64,000 nt of DNA from positions 186,001 through 250,000 of the forward strand of contig NZ_FCNY02000004.1 of NCBI RefSeq assembly GCF_001544575.2, written 5' to 3'. A program made the position numbers and the translations under genes. This DNA comes from Caballeronia cordobensis. Its GTDB lineage: Bacteria; Pseudomonadota; Gammaproteobacteria; Burkholderiales; Burkholderiaceae. The stretch's first letter is position 1, and every line of letters starts with the position of its first letter. Positions 1-10,351 of the stretch are shown in pieces. Under the pieces are notes generated by a model, which saw only the letters and a program-made list of their open reading frames with translations, had not been told where the DNA came from and made no database searches.

Positions 1-127
1 GCGCAACCGTATAGAACTCCTTGTGCACCTCGTCCATCTGCGTGAAGCCCAGGAGCCGTGCGTCGGACCAGGCGAAACTCGTGTCGCTGGGCGGCGCCGG
101 TGGGCGCGTAACGTTTTGCTCGCTCAT
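1..127 (-). CDS. Bacteriohemerythrin, N-terminal part (runs off window)
   Basis: The first 42 codons of a gene that continues beyond base 1 are visible. The start ATG follows a GGAGACA ribosome-binding site. The translation contains FAWSDARLLGFTQMDEVHKE, which matches the start of the bacterial hemerythrin fold (F-x-W-x(n)-MD-x-x-H), where the His is an early ligand of the non-haem di-iron O2-binding site. Family members are cytosolic O2 carriers or sensors. The gene follows a chemoreceptor gene in the same orientation, so the two may be co-transcribed and linked to aerotaxis, which is an inference. The remaining iron ligands lie outside the window. Confidence 0.75.
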   Translation of the reverse strand, partial: MSEQNVTRPPAPPSDTSFAWSDARLLGFTQMDEVHKEFYTVA

Positions 128-150
128 CTTCGTTGTCTCCGCGTGTCCTG

Positions 151-1716
151 TTAAGCCGGCAGTGCCGCTTGCGGGGGCAAGGCCGCATCTTCGCGCAACC
201 TGAACACCGCCACCGCGTCGCGCAGCGAGGCCGCCTGGCCCGCCAACGCCTGCGCCGCCGCCGACGCCTGCTCGACCAGCGCCGCGTTTTGCTGTGTCAC
301 CTCGTCCATCTGCGTGACGGCCAGATTGACTTGTTCGATGCCGCTGCGCTGCTCCTCCGACGCCGCCGAGATCCCGTTCACGACGCCTGCGACCCTTTGC
401 ACCGAGCCAACGATATCGGCAATGATCGCTCCCGTGTCCCGCACGAGCACGGAGCCCGTCTGAACGCGCCCGGCCGACTGTTCGATGAGCGCCTTGATCT
501 CTTTCGCCGCCGAGGCGCTGCGCTGCGCCAACGACCGGACCTCGGCCGCCACGACCGCGAAGCCGCGTCCTTCTTCACCGGCACGCGCAGCCTCCACGGC
601 CGCGTTCAGCGCCAGAATGTTCGTCTGAAACGCAATCGCATCGATGACGGCAATGATTTCGCCGACCTTGCTCGAACTGTCGGAAATCCCGTGCATCGTC
701 TCGACGACCTTTTCCATCATGACACCGCCGCTCGTTGCAGTTTGCCACGCATTTTGGGTCAGCGACGACGCGTCAGCGGCATGATCCGCATTCTGACGCA
801 CGGCCGCGGTGATTTCCTCCATGCTGGCGGCGGTCTCTTGCAGCGATGCCGCCTGTTCCTCGGTGCGCGATGACAGGTCCAGATTGCCCGAGGCAATCTG
901 CGCGCTCGCCGTCGCAACACCCTCGGCGTTGTCCCGCACCTTGCTCACGACCTGCGCGAGACTCGTCTGCATGTGCTTGAGCGCTGCGAGCAATTCAGCG
1001 ATTTCGTCCTTGCCGCGCGCTTCGAATTCGAGTGACAGGTCGCCCGTTGCAACGGCCTGCGCGCAGCCCAGCGCCCGCGCCAGCGGCCGCGACACGGTGC
1101 GGCTGAACAGGTAGCCGCCGATCAGCGCCAGCGCAAGCACGAGGAGCATGAGCGCGACGCTGGCGATGGACGCGCGCCGGGCGCCGCGATCGGCCTCCTC
1201 CGACACGCGCGCGCTATCGGCCGCGATGTTCTTCGCCGCCTGCTCCAGCAGTGCCGCCGGTTGACGATCGACGCCGGCGACGGCGTCGTCGCCCGCCGAA
1301 GGTTCGAAGCCCGCCGCTTTGAACGCCTCGAAGCCGCGCCGGTAGCCTTCCCCCATGGCGACATGCGCGGAAGCGAAACGCTCGATCAGGTCGCGGCTTT
1401 CGCCCGCCGGAAGTCTGTGCTTGAGTTCGTCGGCCAGCTTGCCGACCGCACGCTCGCGGGTCTGAAAGGCGCTCCAGTACTTCTGGAGCTTGGCCGGGTC
1501 CTTGCCGCGCAAGAGCGTGTCCTTCCACTCCTGCACCTGCAGCTTGAACGTGACAAGCGTTGCCGAGACCATCCGCTCGTTGGCCACATTGTTCGCGACT
1601 TCATCGCGATAGGCATCGATGGAGGCATTGAGCGCGAAGATGCCGTACAAGGCGCCCGCGAACATGAGCACGAGCGCGGCGGCAAAAGCGAGGGGTATCT
1701 TGAGGCTGAGCTTCAT
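151..1716 (-). CDS. Methyl-accepting chemotaxis protein
   Basis: A 521-residue inner-membrane chemoreceptor. A first membrane segment spans about residues 7-29, a periplasmic helical sensor about 30-183, and a second membrane segment about 184-206, followed by a HAMP linker and a long cytoplasmic signalling coiled coil. The conserved hairpin tip is present (IAFQTNILALNAAVEAARAG, then EEGRGFAVVAAEVRSLAQRS), which binds CheA and CheW. The sensor resembles the four-helix-bundle class, and its ligand cannot be told from sequence. No C-terminal CheR/CheB tether pentapeptide is seen; the protein ends in PPQAALPA. The ATG at 1716 is preferred over an upstream start because it places the first membrane helix right at the N terminus. 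The downstream gene is a bacteriohemerythrin. Confidence 0.93.
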   Translation of the reverse strand: MKLSLKIPLAFAAALVLMFAGALYGIFALNASIDAYRDEVANNVANERMVSATLVTFKLQVQEWKDTLLRGKDPAKLQKYWSAFQTRERAVGKLADELKHRLPAGESRDLIERFASAHVAMGEGYRRGFEAFKAAGFEPSAGDDAVAGVDRQPAALLEQAAKNIAADSARVSEEADRGARRASIASVALMLLVLALALIGGYLFSRTVSRPLARALGCAQAVATGDLSLEFEARGKDEIAELLAALKHMQTSLAQVVSKVRDNAEGVATASAQIASGNLDLSSRTEEQAASLQETAASMEEITAAVRQNADHAADASSLTQNAWQTATSGGVMMEKVVETMHGISDSSSKVGEIIAVIDAIAFQTNILALNAAVEAARAGEEGRGFAVVAAEVRSLAQRSASAAKEIKALIEQSAGRVQTGSVLVRDTGAIIADIVGSVQRVAGVVNGISAASEEQRSGIEQVNLAVTQMDEVTQQNAALVEQASAAAQALAGQAASLRDAVAVFRLREDAALPPQAALPA

Positions 1717-1854
1717 CGGGAAACTGTGGATAGACAAGGTGACGGGATTCGCGCGTGGTACGCCCGTTATCGGCAAACCCGGCCGCAAACTGAAGGGCGG
1801 CCTTGTCCGCGCCGTGTTGGCGCGCGCTTACGTCTCGCTGTCTCTCGCTGACGC

Positions 1855-3948
1855 TCATAAGTCGAGCGATACGCCCTCCCGGTCCAGCGAATCCGCAAGA
1901 TGAACGCCAGGATGCGGTGCCGCGCAACAGATGAGCGCCTCGCCGGGAGGAATCTCATGGCCCGGCGGCTGGGCATAATCGACCGAGCCGTTCAGAACTT
2001 TGACCGAGCACGTACCGCAGCTTCCGACACGGCAACTCGATAACGCCGGAATGCCGGCCCGCTCCGCCAGGTCGAGAATCGAACCATGTTCAGGACGCCA
2101 GCGAGCCGTCTTGCCCGATTTGGCGAAAGTCACGACGATCGACTCCTCGGCCTCGTCCGCCGCGGCACGCTCGATACGACGCTTCACCGAAGCAGGGCCG
2201 AAACTTTCCAGGTGAATCGATGTATCGCGCACGCCCAGGTCGATGAGCCCGTCATACAACGACTGCATGAACGCCGCCGGTCCGCACAGGAAGAACTGGT
2301 AATTGTCGAAGGGCAGGATCGCCTTCAGCAGGTCGATGTCGACGATGCCCTCGCTGTCATGCGTCAGCCCAATGCGATCGTCCGGCAACGGGCGGCTGTA
2401 GCGAACATGCGCATGCAGGTTGCCGTGCCTGCCGAGCTTGTCATTCAGGAACGCGCTGAACGCATGACTGGCGGAGTTGCGCGCGCCATGCACGAACCAG
2501 ATCGGTGCGTGATGAAGCGTTCTCCCATTGTTCACGAGCAGGCTGTCGATCATGGCAATCATCGGCGTGATGCCGACCCCGGCGGAGATCAAAACGACCG
2601 GCGCGCGCGCATCGGCGTTGAAAACGAACGAACCGCGCGGCGCCATCCCCTCGATCACGGTGCCGACCGTCACATGGTCATGAAGCCAGTCCGAGACGCC
2701 TCCTGTTCCTTCACGTTTCACCGTGATTCGATACGACGCGCCGCCCGGCGCGCTCGAGAGCGTGTAGGTGCGGTTCACCGGTTCCGCCCAGGCATCCGGC
2801 TGCACGCGAATCGGCAAGAACTGACCCGGCTCGTAGCCTGCCAGACCGCGTCCATCGGCGAGTTCGAGATAGAACGATCGAATCGTCGAACTCTCCTCCT
2901 CGATGCGTGAGATGCGCAACGGTCTCCATTCGTTGCGAAAGCGCTCGGCTTCGAGCGTTTTCTCTGCGTCGCCCCAGCTTCCGGTACGAGCAAGAAACGG
3001 CGAGTACTCCGGCGCCGAAAAGCGGGCTGGAAGGCTGGCTTCCACACGAATGATTTCCTCGATGTGGTAGCGAACCAGCCGCTGCGCGCCATTGAAGGCC
3101 TTCACCTCCGGCCCGTCCCAGATGATTTCGGCGCGGGCAGAAATGTACACGAGGTCGCCGCCTTCGAAGTCGATGAACAGAAGACCGGCGCGGTTATCGA
3201 GCTGCCAGTTTCCGAGCGTATTGAAGAGGAAATTCCCCACGAAATCGGGGGCCGTGAGCGTCATGTCGTCGTCGATACGCACGAAGCCCGGACGGCCGCC
3301 GCGATGTGATACGTCAGCGCCACGGGCGACACCATCGCTCTCGCGCAAATTGGCTGACGCGACGAAATACGTATCGGCGCCTTCGATGATCGCCCGCACC
3401 GCTTTATCGATACGCTGATTGCGATGCACGGGTGAAACCGTGCTTACTGACGGATCGCGGTGAAAGACGGGCTCGCGCCCCTGAATGTATTGCGGGCAAA
3501 TCCCGAGCGTCTGCCGCACTCCGATCGTGACCTCGCCATCCTTCAAGCTCGTGACCGTGCCGAAAAATCGATTGCGTCTGCGCGTGTGGAGTTGCACACC
3601 GAGCATGGCGATCTCCGCTCCCATGCGAAGGTTCTCGACGAGCGGGTCGCCATGGAGCGGCTGCGCCTCGATCGTGATCGTCGTGCTATCGCTCGCGTGC
3701 ATGAAGCCTGCGTTCCCCAGCAGGATCGAAGCCCACGGCCGTCCTTGCGCGTCCACAGAGCCAACGAAGATATAAGGAAGCAGGCCGAAGAATTCGCGGT
3801 GCTGCTCGGTCAGGTAGTGCCTTACTACATGCCGGCTTACCGCTGCCATCTTTTCGCGGACACCCACCCGTTCCTGGACGGCTAGCTCTCCTTCATGGAA
3901 CGGAGATTGATCCAGTCCCCAACCTGGCGATGATGGCACGTTCGACAT
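1855..3948 (-). CDS. PPOX / ferredoxin reductase / 2Fe-2S fusion oxidoreductase
   Basis: A 697-residue three-part protein. About residues 35-200 are a pyridoxamine-5'-phosphate-oxidase-like split barrel (GRPWASILLGNAGF, then HGDPLVENL), which normally binds FMN. The middle is an FNR-type FAD/NAD(P)H reductase with the FAD motif RTYTLSS and a nucleotide-binding stretch LISAGVGITPMIAMIDSL. The C terminus is a plant-type 2Fe-2S ferredoxin with C-x4-C-x2-C (SSCRVGSCGTCSVKVL) and a distal CC. The order predicts electron flow from NAD(P)H through FAD to the 2Fe-2S centre and perhaps FMN. The substrate is unknown. The gene is divergent from the aminobenzoyl-CoA operon across about 210 bp, but no functional link is demonstrated. 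Confidence 0.85.
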   Translation of the reverse strand: MSNVPSSPGWGLDQSPFHEGELAVQERVGVREKMAAVSRHVVRHYLTEQHREFFGLLPYIFVGSVDAQGRPWASILLGNAGFMHASDSTTITIEAQPLHGDPLVENLRMGAEIAMLGVQLHTRRRNRFFGTVTSLKDGEVTIGVRQTLGICPQYIQGREPVFHRDPSVSTVSPVHRNQRIDKAVRAIIEGADTYFVASANLRESDGVARGADVSHRGGRPGFVRIDDDMTLTAPDFVGNFLFNTLGNWQLDNRAGLLFIDFEGGDLVYISARAEIIWDGPEVKAFNGAQRLVRYHIEEIIRVEASLPARFSAPEYSPFLARTGSWGDAEKTLEAERFRNEWRPLRISRIEEESSTIRSFYLELADGRGLAGYEPGQFLPIRVQPDAWAEPVNRTYTLSSAPGGASYRITVKREGTGGVSDWLHDHVTVGTVIEGMAPRGSFVFNADARAPVVLISAGVGITPMIAMIDSLLVNNGRTLHHAPIWFVHGARNSASHAFSAFLNDKLGRHGNLHAHVRYSRPLPDDRIGLTHDSEGIVDIDLLKAILPFDNYQFFLCGPAAFMQSLYDGLIDLGVRDTSIHLESFGPASVKRRIERAAADEAEESIVVTFAKSGKTARWRPEHGSILDLAERAGIPALSSCRVGSCGTCSVKVLNGSVDYAQPPGHEIPPGEALICCAAPHPGVHLADSLDREGVSLDL

Positions 3949-4096
3949 GCTTGACTCCCGGATTTTCAGCAGATGGAGCCACTCTAACGACGTGAGCGCA
4001 CGAACAGAACGGCCGATCCGAAGAATTCATTCTTCTGCATTCGAGAATAAACAGGACGAAAAGCCGCCCATTCAATCTGCATACGAAATCATATAC

Positions 4097-4125
4097 TTGA
4101 CATCTAAACTATCTAAACCTAAATT
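4097..4125 (+). promoter_or_regulatory. Candidate sigma-70 promoter of aminobenzoate operon
   Basis: A perfect -35 TTGACA at 4097-4102 is followed after 17 bp by TAAATT at 4120-4125 (4 of 6 matches to the -10 consensus). The spacer carries two head-to-tail copies of ATCTAAAC, at 4102-4109 and 4111-4118, a plausible operator for the MarR protein encoded in the operon. The first coding start lies 34 bp downstream of the -10. Confidence 0.5.
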
Positions 4126-4158
4126 ATCGATTCGAGGAGACACGGTCGGAGATCAACC

Positions 4159-6543
4159 ATGCGCATCGTCTGTATCGGCGGGGGCCCGGCGGGCCTGTAT
4201 TTCAGCCTTTTAATGAAGCGCCGCCACCCGTCTTACGACATCACCGTTGTAGAACGCAACCGCCCCTACGACACCTTCGGCTGGGGCGTGGTCTTCTCCG
4301 ACCAGACGCTCGGCAACCTCCGCACAGCCGACCCGGAAAGCGCCGACGCCATTCTCGATGCCTTCAACCACTGGGACGACATCGAAGTCCATATTGGCGG
4401 CAGCACGATCCGCTCGTCCGGTCACGGTTTCTGCGGCATCGGCCGCAAGCGTCTGCTGAACATTCTGCAAGCGCGCTGCGAAGAACTCGGCGTCAAGCTC
4501 GTCTTCGAAACGCATGTCGTGAACGACGAGGACTACGAGGCCGATCTCATCATCGCGAGCGACGGCGCGAACAGCGCCATTCGCCAGAAATACGTCTCGA
4601 CGTATCAGCCCGACATCGATCTGCGCGATTGCCGCTTCGTGTGGCTCGGCACGAACAAATGCTTCGACGCGTTCACGTTCGCGTTCGAAAAGACCGAATG
4701 GGGCTGGTTTCAGGCGCATGCCTATCGTTTCGACGACAGCACATCGACGTTCATCGTCGAAGCGCCCGAGCGCGTATGGCGCGCGGCAGGCCTCGCCGAC
4801 ATGAGCAAGGAAGAAGGCATCGCGTTCTGCGAAAAGCTCTTCGCACGGTATCTCGACGGCCACGCGCTGATGTCCAACGCCACGCATCTGCGCGGCTCGG
4901 CGCAATGGATTCGCTTTCCGCGCGTCGTGAACCGCGAATGGGTGCATTGGCGCGACAACGCGAACGGCAAGCGCACCCCCATCGTGCTGATGGGCGATGC
5001 CGCGCACACCGCGCACTTCTCCATCGGCTCGGGCACGAAGCTCGCGCTCGAAGACTCGATCGAGCTCGCCAACAGCATCGACACGGCGTTCGCGAAGCAG
5101 TCCGGCGATCTCGAAGGCGCGCTCGCGCATTACACGCAAGTGCGCAGCATCGACGTGCTGCGCATTCAGAACGCCGCGCGCAATTCGACGGAATGGTTCG
5201 AGCATGTGGACCGCTACGCCTCGTTCGCGCCGGAGCAGTTCGCGTATTCGCTGCTCACGCGCTCGCAACGCATCTCGCATGAAAACCTGCGCGAACGCGA
5301 CGCACGCTATCTCGCCTCGTTCGAAGACTGGCTCGCCGCGCGCGCGGGCATCGAACGCAACGCGCAGCAACGTTCCGTTCCGCCGATGTTCACGCCCTTC
5401 ACGCTGCGCGGGATCACGCTGAAGAACCGCGTCGTCGTCTCGCCGATGGCGCAGTATTCCGCCGTGGATGGCGTCGCGGGCGACTATCACCTCATGCATC
5501 TCGGCGCGCGCGCGATGGGCGGCGCGGCGCTCGTCATGACGGAGATGACATGCGTGTCGGCGCAAGCGCGCATCACGCCGGGATGCCCCGGCATGTATGC
5601 GCCGGCGCATCTCGACGCGTGGAAGCGCATCGTCGATTTCGTGCACGCGCAATCGGACGCGAAGATCGGCATGCAGCTCGGTCATGCGGGCGCGAAGGCT
5701 TCGACACGCGTGAGCTGGGAAGGCATCGATCAGCCGCTTTCGGATAACAACTGGCCGCTCGTTTCGGCATCGCCGCAACAGTATTTGCGTGATGTGAGCC
5801 AGTGGTCGCACGAGGCATCGCGCGAGGAGTTACGCGAGATCGAGGCGCAATTCGTCCGCGCCACGCAAATGGCCGCGCAGGCGGGCTTCGACTGGCTCGA
5901 ACTGCACTGCGCGCACGGCTATTTCCTGTCGAGCTTTCTGTCGCCGCTCACCAATCATCGCGCCGACGAATACGGCGGCTCGCTCGAGAACCGGCTGCGC
6001 TATCCGCTCGAAGTCTTCAAGGCGATGCGCGCGGTCTGGCCGCAAGACAAGCCGATGTCGGTGCGCATTTCCGCGCACGACTGGGTCGATGGCGGCACGA
6101 CGCCCGACGATGCCGTCGAGATCGCACGCGCCTTCAAGGCCGCGGGCGCGGACATGATCGACGTGTCGTCCGGTCAGGTCAGCAAGGAAGAAAAGCCCGT
6201 GTACGGCCGCATGTTCCAGACGCCGTTCGCCGATCGCATCCGCAACGAAGCGGGCATCGCGACGATCGCGGTCGGCGCGATATCGGAAGCGGATCACGTG
6301 AACAGCATCATCGCGGCGGGACGCGCGGATCTATGCGCGGTGGCGCGTCCGCATCTCGCGAATCCGGCGTGGACCTTGAACGAAGCCGCGAAGATCGGCT
6401 TCTTCGATATCGCGTGGCCGAAGCAATATGCCGCCGCCAAATCGCAGCTCGAACGCAATCTGGAACGCGAACGCGCGATGGCCGCCGACAACGCGCGCCT
6501 GACGCCGCAAGAACGGGCGCAACGCGCCGAAGGAACGGTATAA
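4159..6543 (+). CDS. 2-aminobenzoyl-CoA monooxygenase/reductase
   Basis: A 794-residue fusion of two flavoproteins. The N-terminal half (about 1-380) is a PHBH-type FAD monooxygenase with the dinucleotide motif [10 protein letters not shown] and the second FAD motif [20 protein letters not shown]. The C-terminal half (about 390-770) is an old-yellow-enzyme FMN barrel ([50 protein letters not shown]). This architecture is known for 2-aminobenzoyl-CoA monooxygenase/reductase of Azoarcus evansii, which hydroxylates and reduces the ring of 2-aminobenzoyl-CoA to a non-aromatic oxo-cyclohexene-CoA. Salicylyl-CoA 5-hydroxylase is a related alternative. The CoA ligase and beta-oxidation genes downstream support the aminobenzoate reading. 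GGAG lies just upstream of the ATG. Confidence 0.85.
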   Translation: MRIVCIGGGPAGLYFSLLMKRRHPSYDITVVERNRPYDTFGWGVVFSDQTLGNLRTADPESADAILDAFNHWDDIEVHIGGSTIRSSGHGFCGIGRKRLLNILQARCEELGVKLVFETHVVNDEDYEADLIIASDGANSAIRQKYVSTYQPDIDLRDCRFVWLGTNKCFDAFTFAFEKTEWGWFQAHAYRFDDSTSTFIVEAPERVWRAAGLADMSKEEGIAFCEKLFARYLDGHALMSNATHLRGSAQWIRFPRVVNREWVHWRDNANGKRTPIVLMGDAAHTAHFSIGSGTKLALEDSIELANSIDTAFAKQSGDLEGALAHYTQVRSIDVLRIQNAARNSTEWFEHVDRYASFAPEQFAYSLLTRSQRISHENLRERDARYLASFEDWLAARAGIERNAQQRSVPPMFTPFTLRGITLKNRVVVSPMAQYSAVDGVAGDYHLMHLGARAMGGAALVMTEMTCVSAQARITPGCPGMYAPAHLDAWKRIVDFVHAQSDAKIGMQLGHAGAKASTRVSWEGIDQPLSDNNWPLVSASPQQYLRDVSQWSHEASREELREIEAQFVRATQMAAQAGFDWLELHCAHGYFLSSFLSPLTNHRADEYGGSLENRLRYPLEVFKAMRAVWPQDKPMSVRISAHDWVDGGTTPDDAVEIARAFKAAGADMIDVSSGQVSKEEKPVYGRMFQTPFADRIRNEAGIATIAVGAISEADHVNSIIAAGRADLCAVARPHLANPAWTLNEAAKIGFFDIAWPKQYAAAKSQLERNLERERAMAADNARLTPQERAQRAEGTV

Positions 6544-6546
6544 GCC

Positions 6547-7308
6547 ATGACAGCGCTTGCCAACAAACATGCGGTGGTGACGGGCGGCGGCAGCGGCATC
6601 GGCGCGTCGTGCGCGGTGGCCCTCGCGCAAGCGGGCGCGCGCGTCACGCTAATGGGCCGCGATATCGCGCGTCTCGAAGCGCAGCGCGACGCGATGCATG
6701 CGTTTCGCGATGTCGCGTGTATCAGCGTCGATGTCACGGATGAAGCCGCCGTGAACGACGCGTTCTCGCGCGCGGGCCCGGTGGATATTCTCGTGAACAA
6801 CGCGGGCCACGCGCGCGCCGCGCCCTTCACGCAGACCGACGCCGCGCTCTGGCACAACATGCTCGACGTGAACCTGACCGGCGTGTTCCTCTGCACCCGT
6901 GCCGCGTTGCCTTCGATGCTCGAACGCGGCTATGGCCGCATCGTGAATGTCGCGAGCACGGCGGGGCAAATCGGCTATGCCTATGTCGCCGCTTATTGCG
7001 CGGCGAAGCATGGCGTCATCGGTCTGACACGCGCGCTCGCGCTCGAAGTCGCGACCAAGGGCGTCACGGTCAACGCGGTCTGCCCCGGCTATACCGAAAC
7101 CGAACTGCTGCGCGAATCGCTCGATCAGATCATGGCGAAGACATCGCGCAGCGAGCAGGACGCGCGGGATGCGCTCGCGCGCCACAACCCGCAACGCCGC
7201 TTCGTGCAGCCGGAAGAAGTCGCCCATGCCGTGCTCTGGCTGTGCGCGCCGGGCTCTGGCGCGATGAACGGCCAATCCATTTCCGTATCAGGTGGAGAAG
7301 TCACGTGA
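6547..7308 (+). CDS. Short-chain dehydrogenase/reductase (aminobenzoate operon)
   Basis: A 253-residue classical SDR with the Rossmann motif TGGGSGIG near the N terminus, NNAGHA in the middle and a catalytic Tyr-x3-Lys (YCAAK). It starts 3 bp after the monooxygenase/reductase stop. Its place in the operon suggests it reduces or oxidises a keto/hydroxy group on the alicyclic CoA thioester after dearomatisation. The exact step is inferred. The stop codon overlaps the GTG start of the MarR gene as GTGA, so the two are probably translationally coupled. Confidence 0.85.
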   Translation: MTALANKHAVVTGGGSGIGASCAVALAQAGARVTLMGRDIARLEAQRDAMHAFRDVACISVDVTDEAAVNDAFSRAGPVDILVNNAGHARAAPFTQTDAALWHNMLDVNLTGVFLCTRAALPSMLERGYGRIVNVASTAGQIGYAYVAAYCAAKHGVIGLTRALALEVATKGVTVNAVCPGYTETELLRESLDQIMAKTSRSEQDARDALARHNPQRRFVQPEEVAHAVLWLCAPGSGAMNGQSISVSGGEVT

Positions 7309-7862
7309 CCCACGCCGCACGCAACAAAAAGACGGCCGCCGCCGAGCCGAAGACGCCGCGCAAGGGTGTCGAGAAACCGGCGGACAACGTCGTCGATCTG
7401 GAGATGAGCACGGGCGTCGACAGCCACATGGGACTGCGCCTGTGGCTGCGCATGCTGACCACGACGAACCTCGTGCAAGCCGAACTGCGCAAGCGCCTGC
7501 GCACCGAGTTCGATACGACCTTGCCGCGCTTCGATCTGATGGCGCAGCTCGAACGCCATCCTGAAGGCCTGAAGATGACCGAGCTCTCGCGCCGCATGAT
7601 GGTCACGGGCGGCAACGTGACGGGCATCACCGATCAGCTCGAAAAAGAAGGCCTCGTATCGCGCTATACCGATCCGAGCGACCGCCGCTCGATCAGCGTG
7701 CGCCTCACGCCGCAAGGCCGCGCCGCGTTCGACAAGATGGCGACCGCGCATGAGCAATGGGTCGTCGAAATGTTCGGCGGCCTCGAACTGAACGAGAAAT
7801 CGCAGACGCATCAGCGGCTCGGCAAGCTGAAACAGCATCTGTTGAAAACGCTGAAGGACTGA
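7305..7862 (+). CDS. MarR-family regulator of the operon
   Basis: A 185-residue protein whose GTG start overlaps the preceding stop; GGAG lies 9-12 bases upstream. A charged Ala/Lys-rich N-terminal extension of about 40 residues precedes the MarR winged helix ([20 protein letters not shown], wing [13 protein letters not shown]). MarR proteins in aromatic-CoA operons are usually repressors released by the first CoA thioester, so 2-aminobenzoyl-CoA is a likely effector here (inference). It sits inside the operon it probably controls. The candidate site is the repeat-bearing promoter upstream of the monooxygenase/reductase. Confidence 0.85.
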   Translation: MTHAARNKKTAAAEPKTPRKGVEKPADNVVDLEMSTGVDSHMGLRLWLRMLTTTNLVQAELRKRLRTEFDTTLPRFDLMAQLERHPEGLKMTELSRRMMVTGGNVTGITDQLEKEGLVSRYTDPSDRRSISVRLTPQGRAAFDKMATAHEQWVVEMFGGLELNEKSQTHQRLGKLKQHLLKTLKD

Positions 7863-7876
7863 AGGAGACGACGACA

Positions 7877-8722
7877 ATGACATCATCGAATGCCCTTCTT
7901 GCCGGAAACAGAACAACGCTCGCCGGCTATCGCGCGAAGCATTTTGGCTGGTCCGCGGCGAACGGCGTCGCGACCATCACGCTGAACCGGCCCGAGCGCA
8001 AGAATCCGCTGACCTTCGAATCGTATGCGGAGTTGCGCGACCTATTTCGCCAGCTTGCCTATGCGACCGATGTGAAAGCCGTCGTGATTCACGGCGCGGG
8101 CGAAAACTTCTGTTCCGGCGGCGACGTGCATGAAATCATCGCGCCGCTCATCGATCTGCCGATGCCGGAACTGCTGCTCTTCACGCGCATGACGGGCGAT
8201 CTCGTGAAGGCGATGCGTCATTGCCCGCAGCCCGTCATCGCGGCCGTGGACGGCGTCTGCGCGGGCGCGGGCGCGATCCTCGCGATGGCCTCCGACATGC
8301 GGCTCGGCACGGCGCGCAGCAAGCTCGCGTTCCTGTTCGCGCGCGTCGGTCTCGCGGGCTGCGACATGGGCGCGTGCTCGATCCTGCCGCGCATCATCGG
8401 CCAGGGACGCGCGGCCGAACTGCTCTACACGGGTCGCGCCGCGAGCGGAGACGAAGGCTATAGCTGGGGCTTCTATAACCGTCTCTGCACGCCTGAAACC
8501 TTGCTCGACGAAGCCGCGAAACTCGCCTCCGAACTCGTCGCGGGACCGACCTTCGCGCACGGCATCACGAAGAAGATGCTGCATCAGGAATGGAGCATGA
8601 GCATCGACGAAGCGATCGAATCCGAGGCACAGGCGCAAGCCATCTGCATGAGCACGCGCGACTTCGAGCGCGCGTATCGCGCCTTCGCGGCGAAGTCACG
8701 GCCCGTGTTCGAAGGAGACTGA
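7877..8722 (+). CDS. Enoyl-CoA hydratase/isomerase family protein
   Basis: A 281-residue crotonase-fold protein. Visible marks are [18 protein letters not shown], the oxyanion-hole region [13 protein letters not shown] and the second oxyanion segment [20 protein letters not shown]. The strongly placed AAGGAG before ATG at 7877 fixes the start and removes an out-of-context N-terminal extension. In this operon it probably hydrates the unsaturated alicyclic CoA intermediate or opens the ring, as in benzoyl-CoA-type pathways. Family membership does not settle which. Confidence 0.87.
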   Translation: MTSSNALLAGNRTTLAGYRAKHFGWSAANGVATITLNRPERKNPLTFESYAELRDLFRQLAYATDVKAVVIHGAGENFCSGGDVHEIIAPLIDLPMPELLLFTRMTGDLVKAMRHCPQPVIAAVDGVCAGAGAILAMASDMRLGTARSKLAFLFARVGLAGCDMGACSILPRIIGQGRAAELLYTGRAASGDEGYSWGFYNRLCTPETLLDEAAKLASELVAGPTFAHGITKKMLHQEWSMSIDEAIESEAQAQAICMSTRDFERAYRAFAAKSRPVFEGD

Positions 8723-8723
8723 A

Positions 8724-9902
8724 TTGAACGCCGATCTTCACAGCGCGCTCGCGTGGCCGTTCTTCGACGAACGGCATCGCGAACTCGCGCGCGCCGTCGA
8801 TACATGGGCCGCCGAGCACCTGAAGCACATCGATCACGCCGACACCGACGCCACCTGCAAGCGCCTCGTGCGCATGCTAGGCGATGCGGGCTGGCTCACG
8901 CATTGCATCGGCGGCACGCGCTACGGCGCATCGCACGACACCATCGATACGCGCGCCGTGTGCCTGTTGCGTGAATCGCTCGCGAAACACGACGGCCTCG
9001 CCGATTTCGCTTTCGCGATGCAAGGCTTAGGCTCGGGCGCGATCTCGCTCGCGGGCACCGATGCGCAAAAAGAGCGCTATTTGCCGCGTGTCGCGAAGGG
9101 AACGGCGTTGGCGGCGTTCGCCTTGTCGGAGCCGGACGCCGGTTCCGATGTAGCGGCGATGTCGCTCGATGCGCGCATCGACGGCGACGCCTACGTGCTG
9201 AACGGCGACAAGACGTGGATTTCGAACGGCGGCATCGCGGACTTCTATGTCGTGTTCGCGCGCACCGGTGAAGCGCCGGGCGCGCGCGGCATCAGCGCGT
9301 TCATCGTCGATGCCGACACGCCGGGCTTGCGGATCGCCGAACGCATCGACGTGATCGCGCCGCATCCGCTCGCGCGCCTGCATTTCGACAACGCGCGCGT
9401 GCCGCGCAGCCAGATGCTCGGCGCGGCGGGCGAAGGCTTCAAGATCGCCATGCGCACGCTCGATATCTTCCGCACGTCGGTGGCGGCCGCATCGCTCGGC
9501 TTCGCACGCCGCGCGATGCAGGAAGGACTCGATCGCGCCGCATCGCGCAAGATGTTCGGCCAGACGCTCGGCGACTTTCAACTCACGCAGGCGAAGCTCG
9601 CGCAGATGGCGCTGACCATCGACACGAGCGCGCTGCTCGTCTATCGCGCCGCGTGGTTGCGCGATCAGGGCGAAAGCGTGACGCGCGAAGCCGCCATGGC
9701 GAAGTGGCACGCGAGCGAAGGCGCGCAACAGGTCATCGACGCGGCCGTGCAGCTATGGGGCGGTCTCGGCGTGACGCGCGGCATGGCGGTCGAATCGCTG
9801 TATCGCGAGATTCGCGCGCTGCGCATCTACGAAGGCGCGACCGAAGTGCAGCAGCTGATCGTCGGGCGTGATCTGCTGAAAGCGCACGGAGAACGTCGAT
9901 GA
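8724..9902 (+). CDS. Acyl-CoA dehydrogenase (TTG start)
   Basis: A 392-residue acyl-CoA dehydrogenase. The signature [17 protein letters not shown] is present, followed by DKTWISNGG, and the C-terminal region carries [20 protein letters not shown] and the FAD-contacting stretch [18 protein letters not shown]. The predicted start is TTG, one base after the preceding TGA, with AAGGAG 8 bases upstream; no ATG nearby is as well placed. It should introduce a double bond next to the thioester, passing electrons to ETF. The stop overlaps the next ATG as ATGA. Confidence 0.88.
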   Translation: MNADLHSALAWPFFDERHRELARAVDTWAAEHLKHIDHADTDATCKRLVRMLGDAGWLTHCIGGTRYGASHDTIDTRAVCLLRESLAKHDGLADFAFAMQGLGSGAISLAGTDAQKERYLPRVAKGTALAAFALSEPDAGSDVAAMSLDARIDGDAYVLNGDKTWISNGGIADFYVVFARTGEAPGARGISAFIVDADTPGLRIAERIDVIAPHPLARLHFDNARVPRSQMLGAAGEGFKIAMRTLDIFRTSVAAASLGFARRAMQEGLDRAASRKMFGQTLGDFQLTQAKLAQMALTIDTSALLVYRAAWLRDQGESVTREAAMAKWHASEGAQQVIDAAVQLWGGLGVTRGMAVESLYREIRALRIYEGATEVQQLIVGRDLLKAHGERR

Positions 9903-10351
9903 CGAAGCCGACCTTCGACATGCCGGTGCGCATCCGTTTCGGGCATTGCGATCCGGCCGGCATCGTCTATTTTCCGCAATACCTCGTGATGACGAACGCG
10001 CTCGTCGAAGACTGGTTCAACGAGGCGCTCTGCATCGACTATGCGCACATGATTTCGGTGCGCCGCGTCGGGCTGCCCATCGTGAAGCTCAATTGCGACT
10101 TCTCGCGGCCGAGCCGCATGGGTGAAACGGTGACGCTCGCGCTCGCCGTCGATACGGTCGGCCAGCGCTCGATTCGCATCGACATCGTCTGTCATTGCGG
10201 CGGCGAAGTGCGCTTTCGCGCAAAGCAGGTTCTGGTGACGACATCGCTCGACGATGGCCGTTCGATCGACATTCCCGGCGACATCGCCCGCGCAATCGAG
10301 CAGTTCGCGCCGGGCACGAGCCGCGTCATGCAAGAGGAGACACGCTCATGA
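9899..10351 (+). CDS. 4-hydroxybenzoyl-CoA-type thioesterase
   Basis: A 150-residue hot-dog-fold protein. The motif [15 protein letters not shown] contains the Asp that is catalytic in the Pseudomonas-type 4-hydroxybenzoyl-CoA thioesterases. It overlaps the upstream dehydrogenase gene by 4 bp and the downstream RidA gene by 4 bp. It could release a free acid from a pathway or dead-end CoA ester and so recycle CoA. A housekeeping salvage role for trapped CoA is equally possible. Confidence 0.85.
   Translation: MTKPTFDMPVRIRFGHCDPAGIVYFPQYLVMTNALVEDWFNEALCIDYAHMISVRRVGLPIVKLNCDFSRPSRMGETVTLALAVDTVGQRSIRIDIVCHCGGEVRFRAKQVLVTTSLDDGRSIDIPGDIARAIEQFAPGTSRVMQEETRS

Noticed and set aside
4210..5811. 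533-codon open frame antisense to the aminobenzoyl-CoA monooxygenase
   Set aside because: Arg/Ala/His-rich composition and no motif; it arises from GC-rich codon bias in the true gene.
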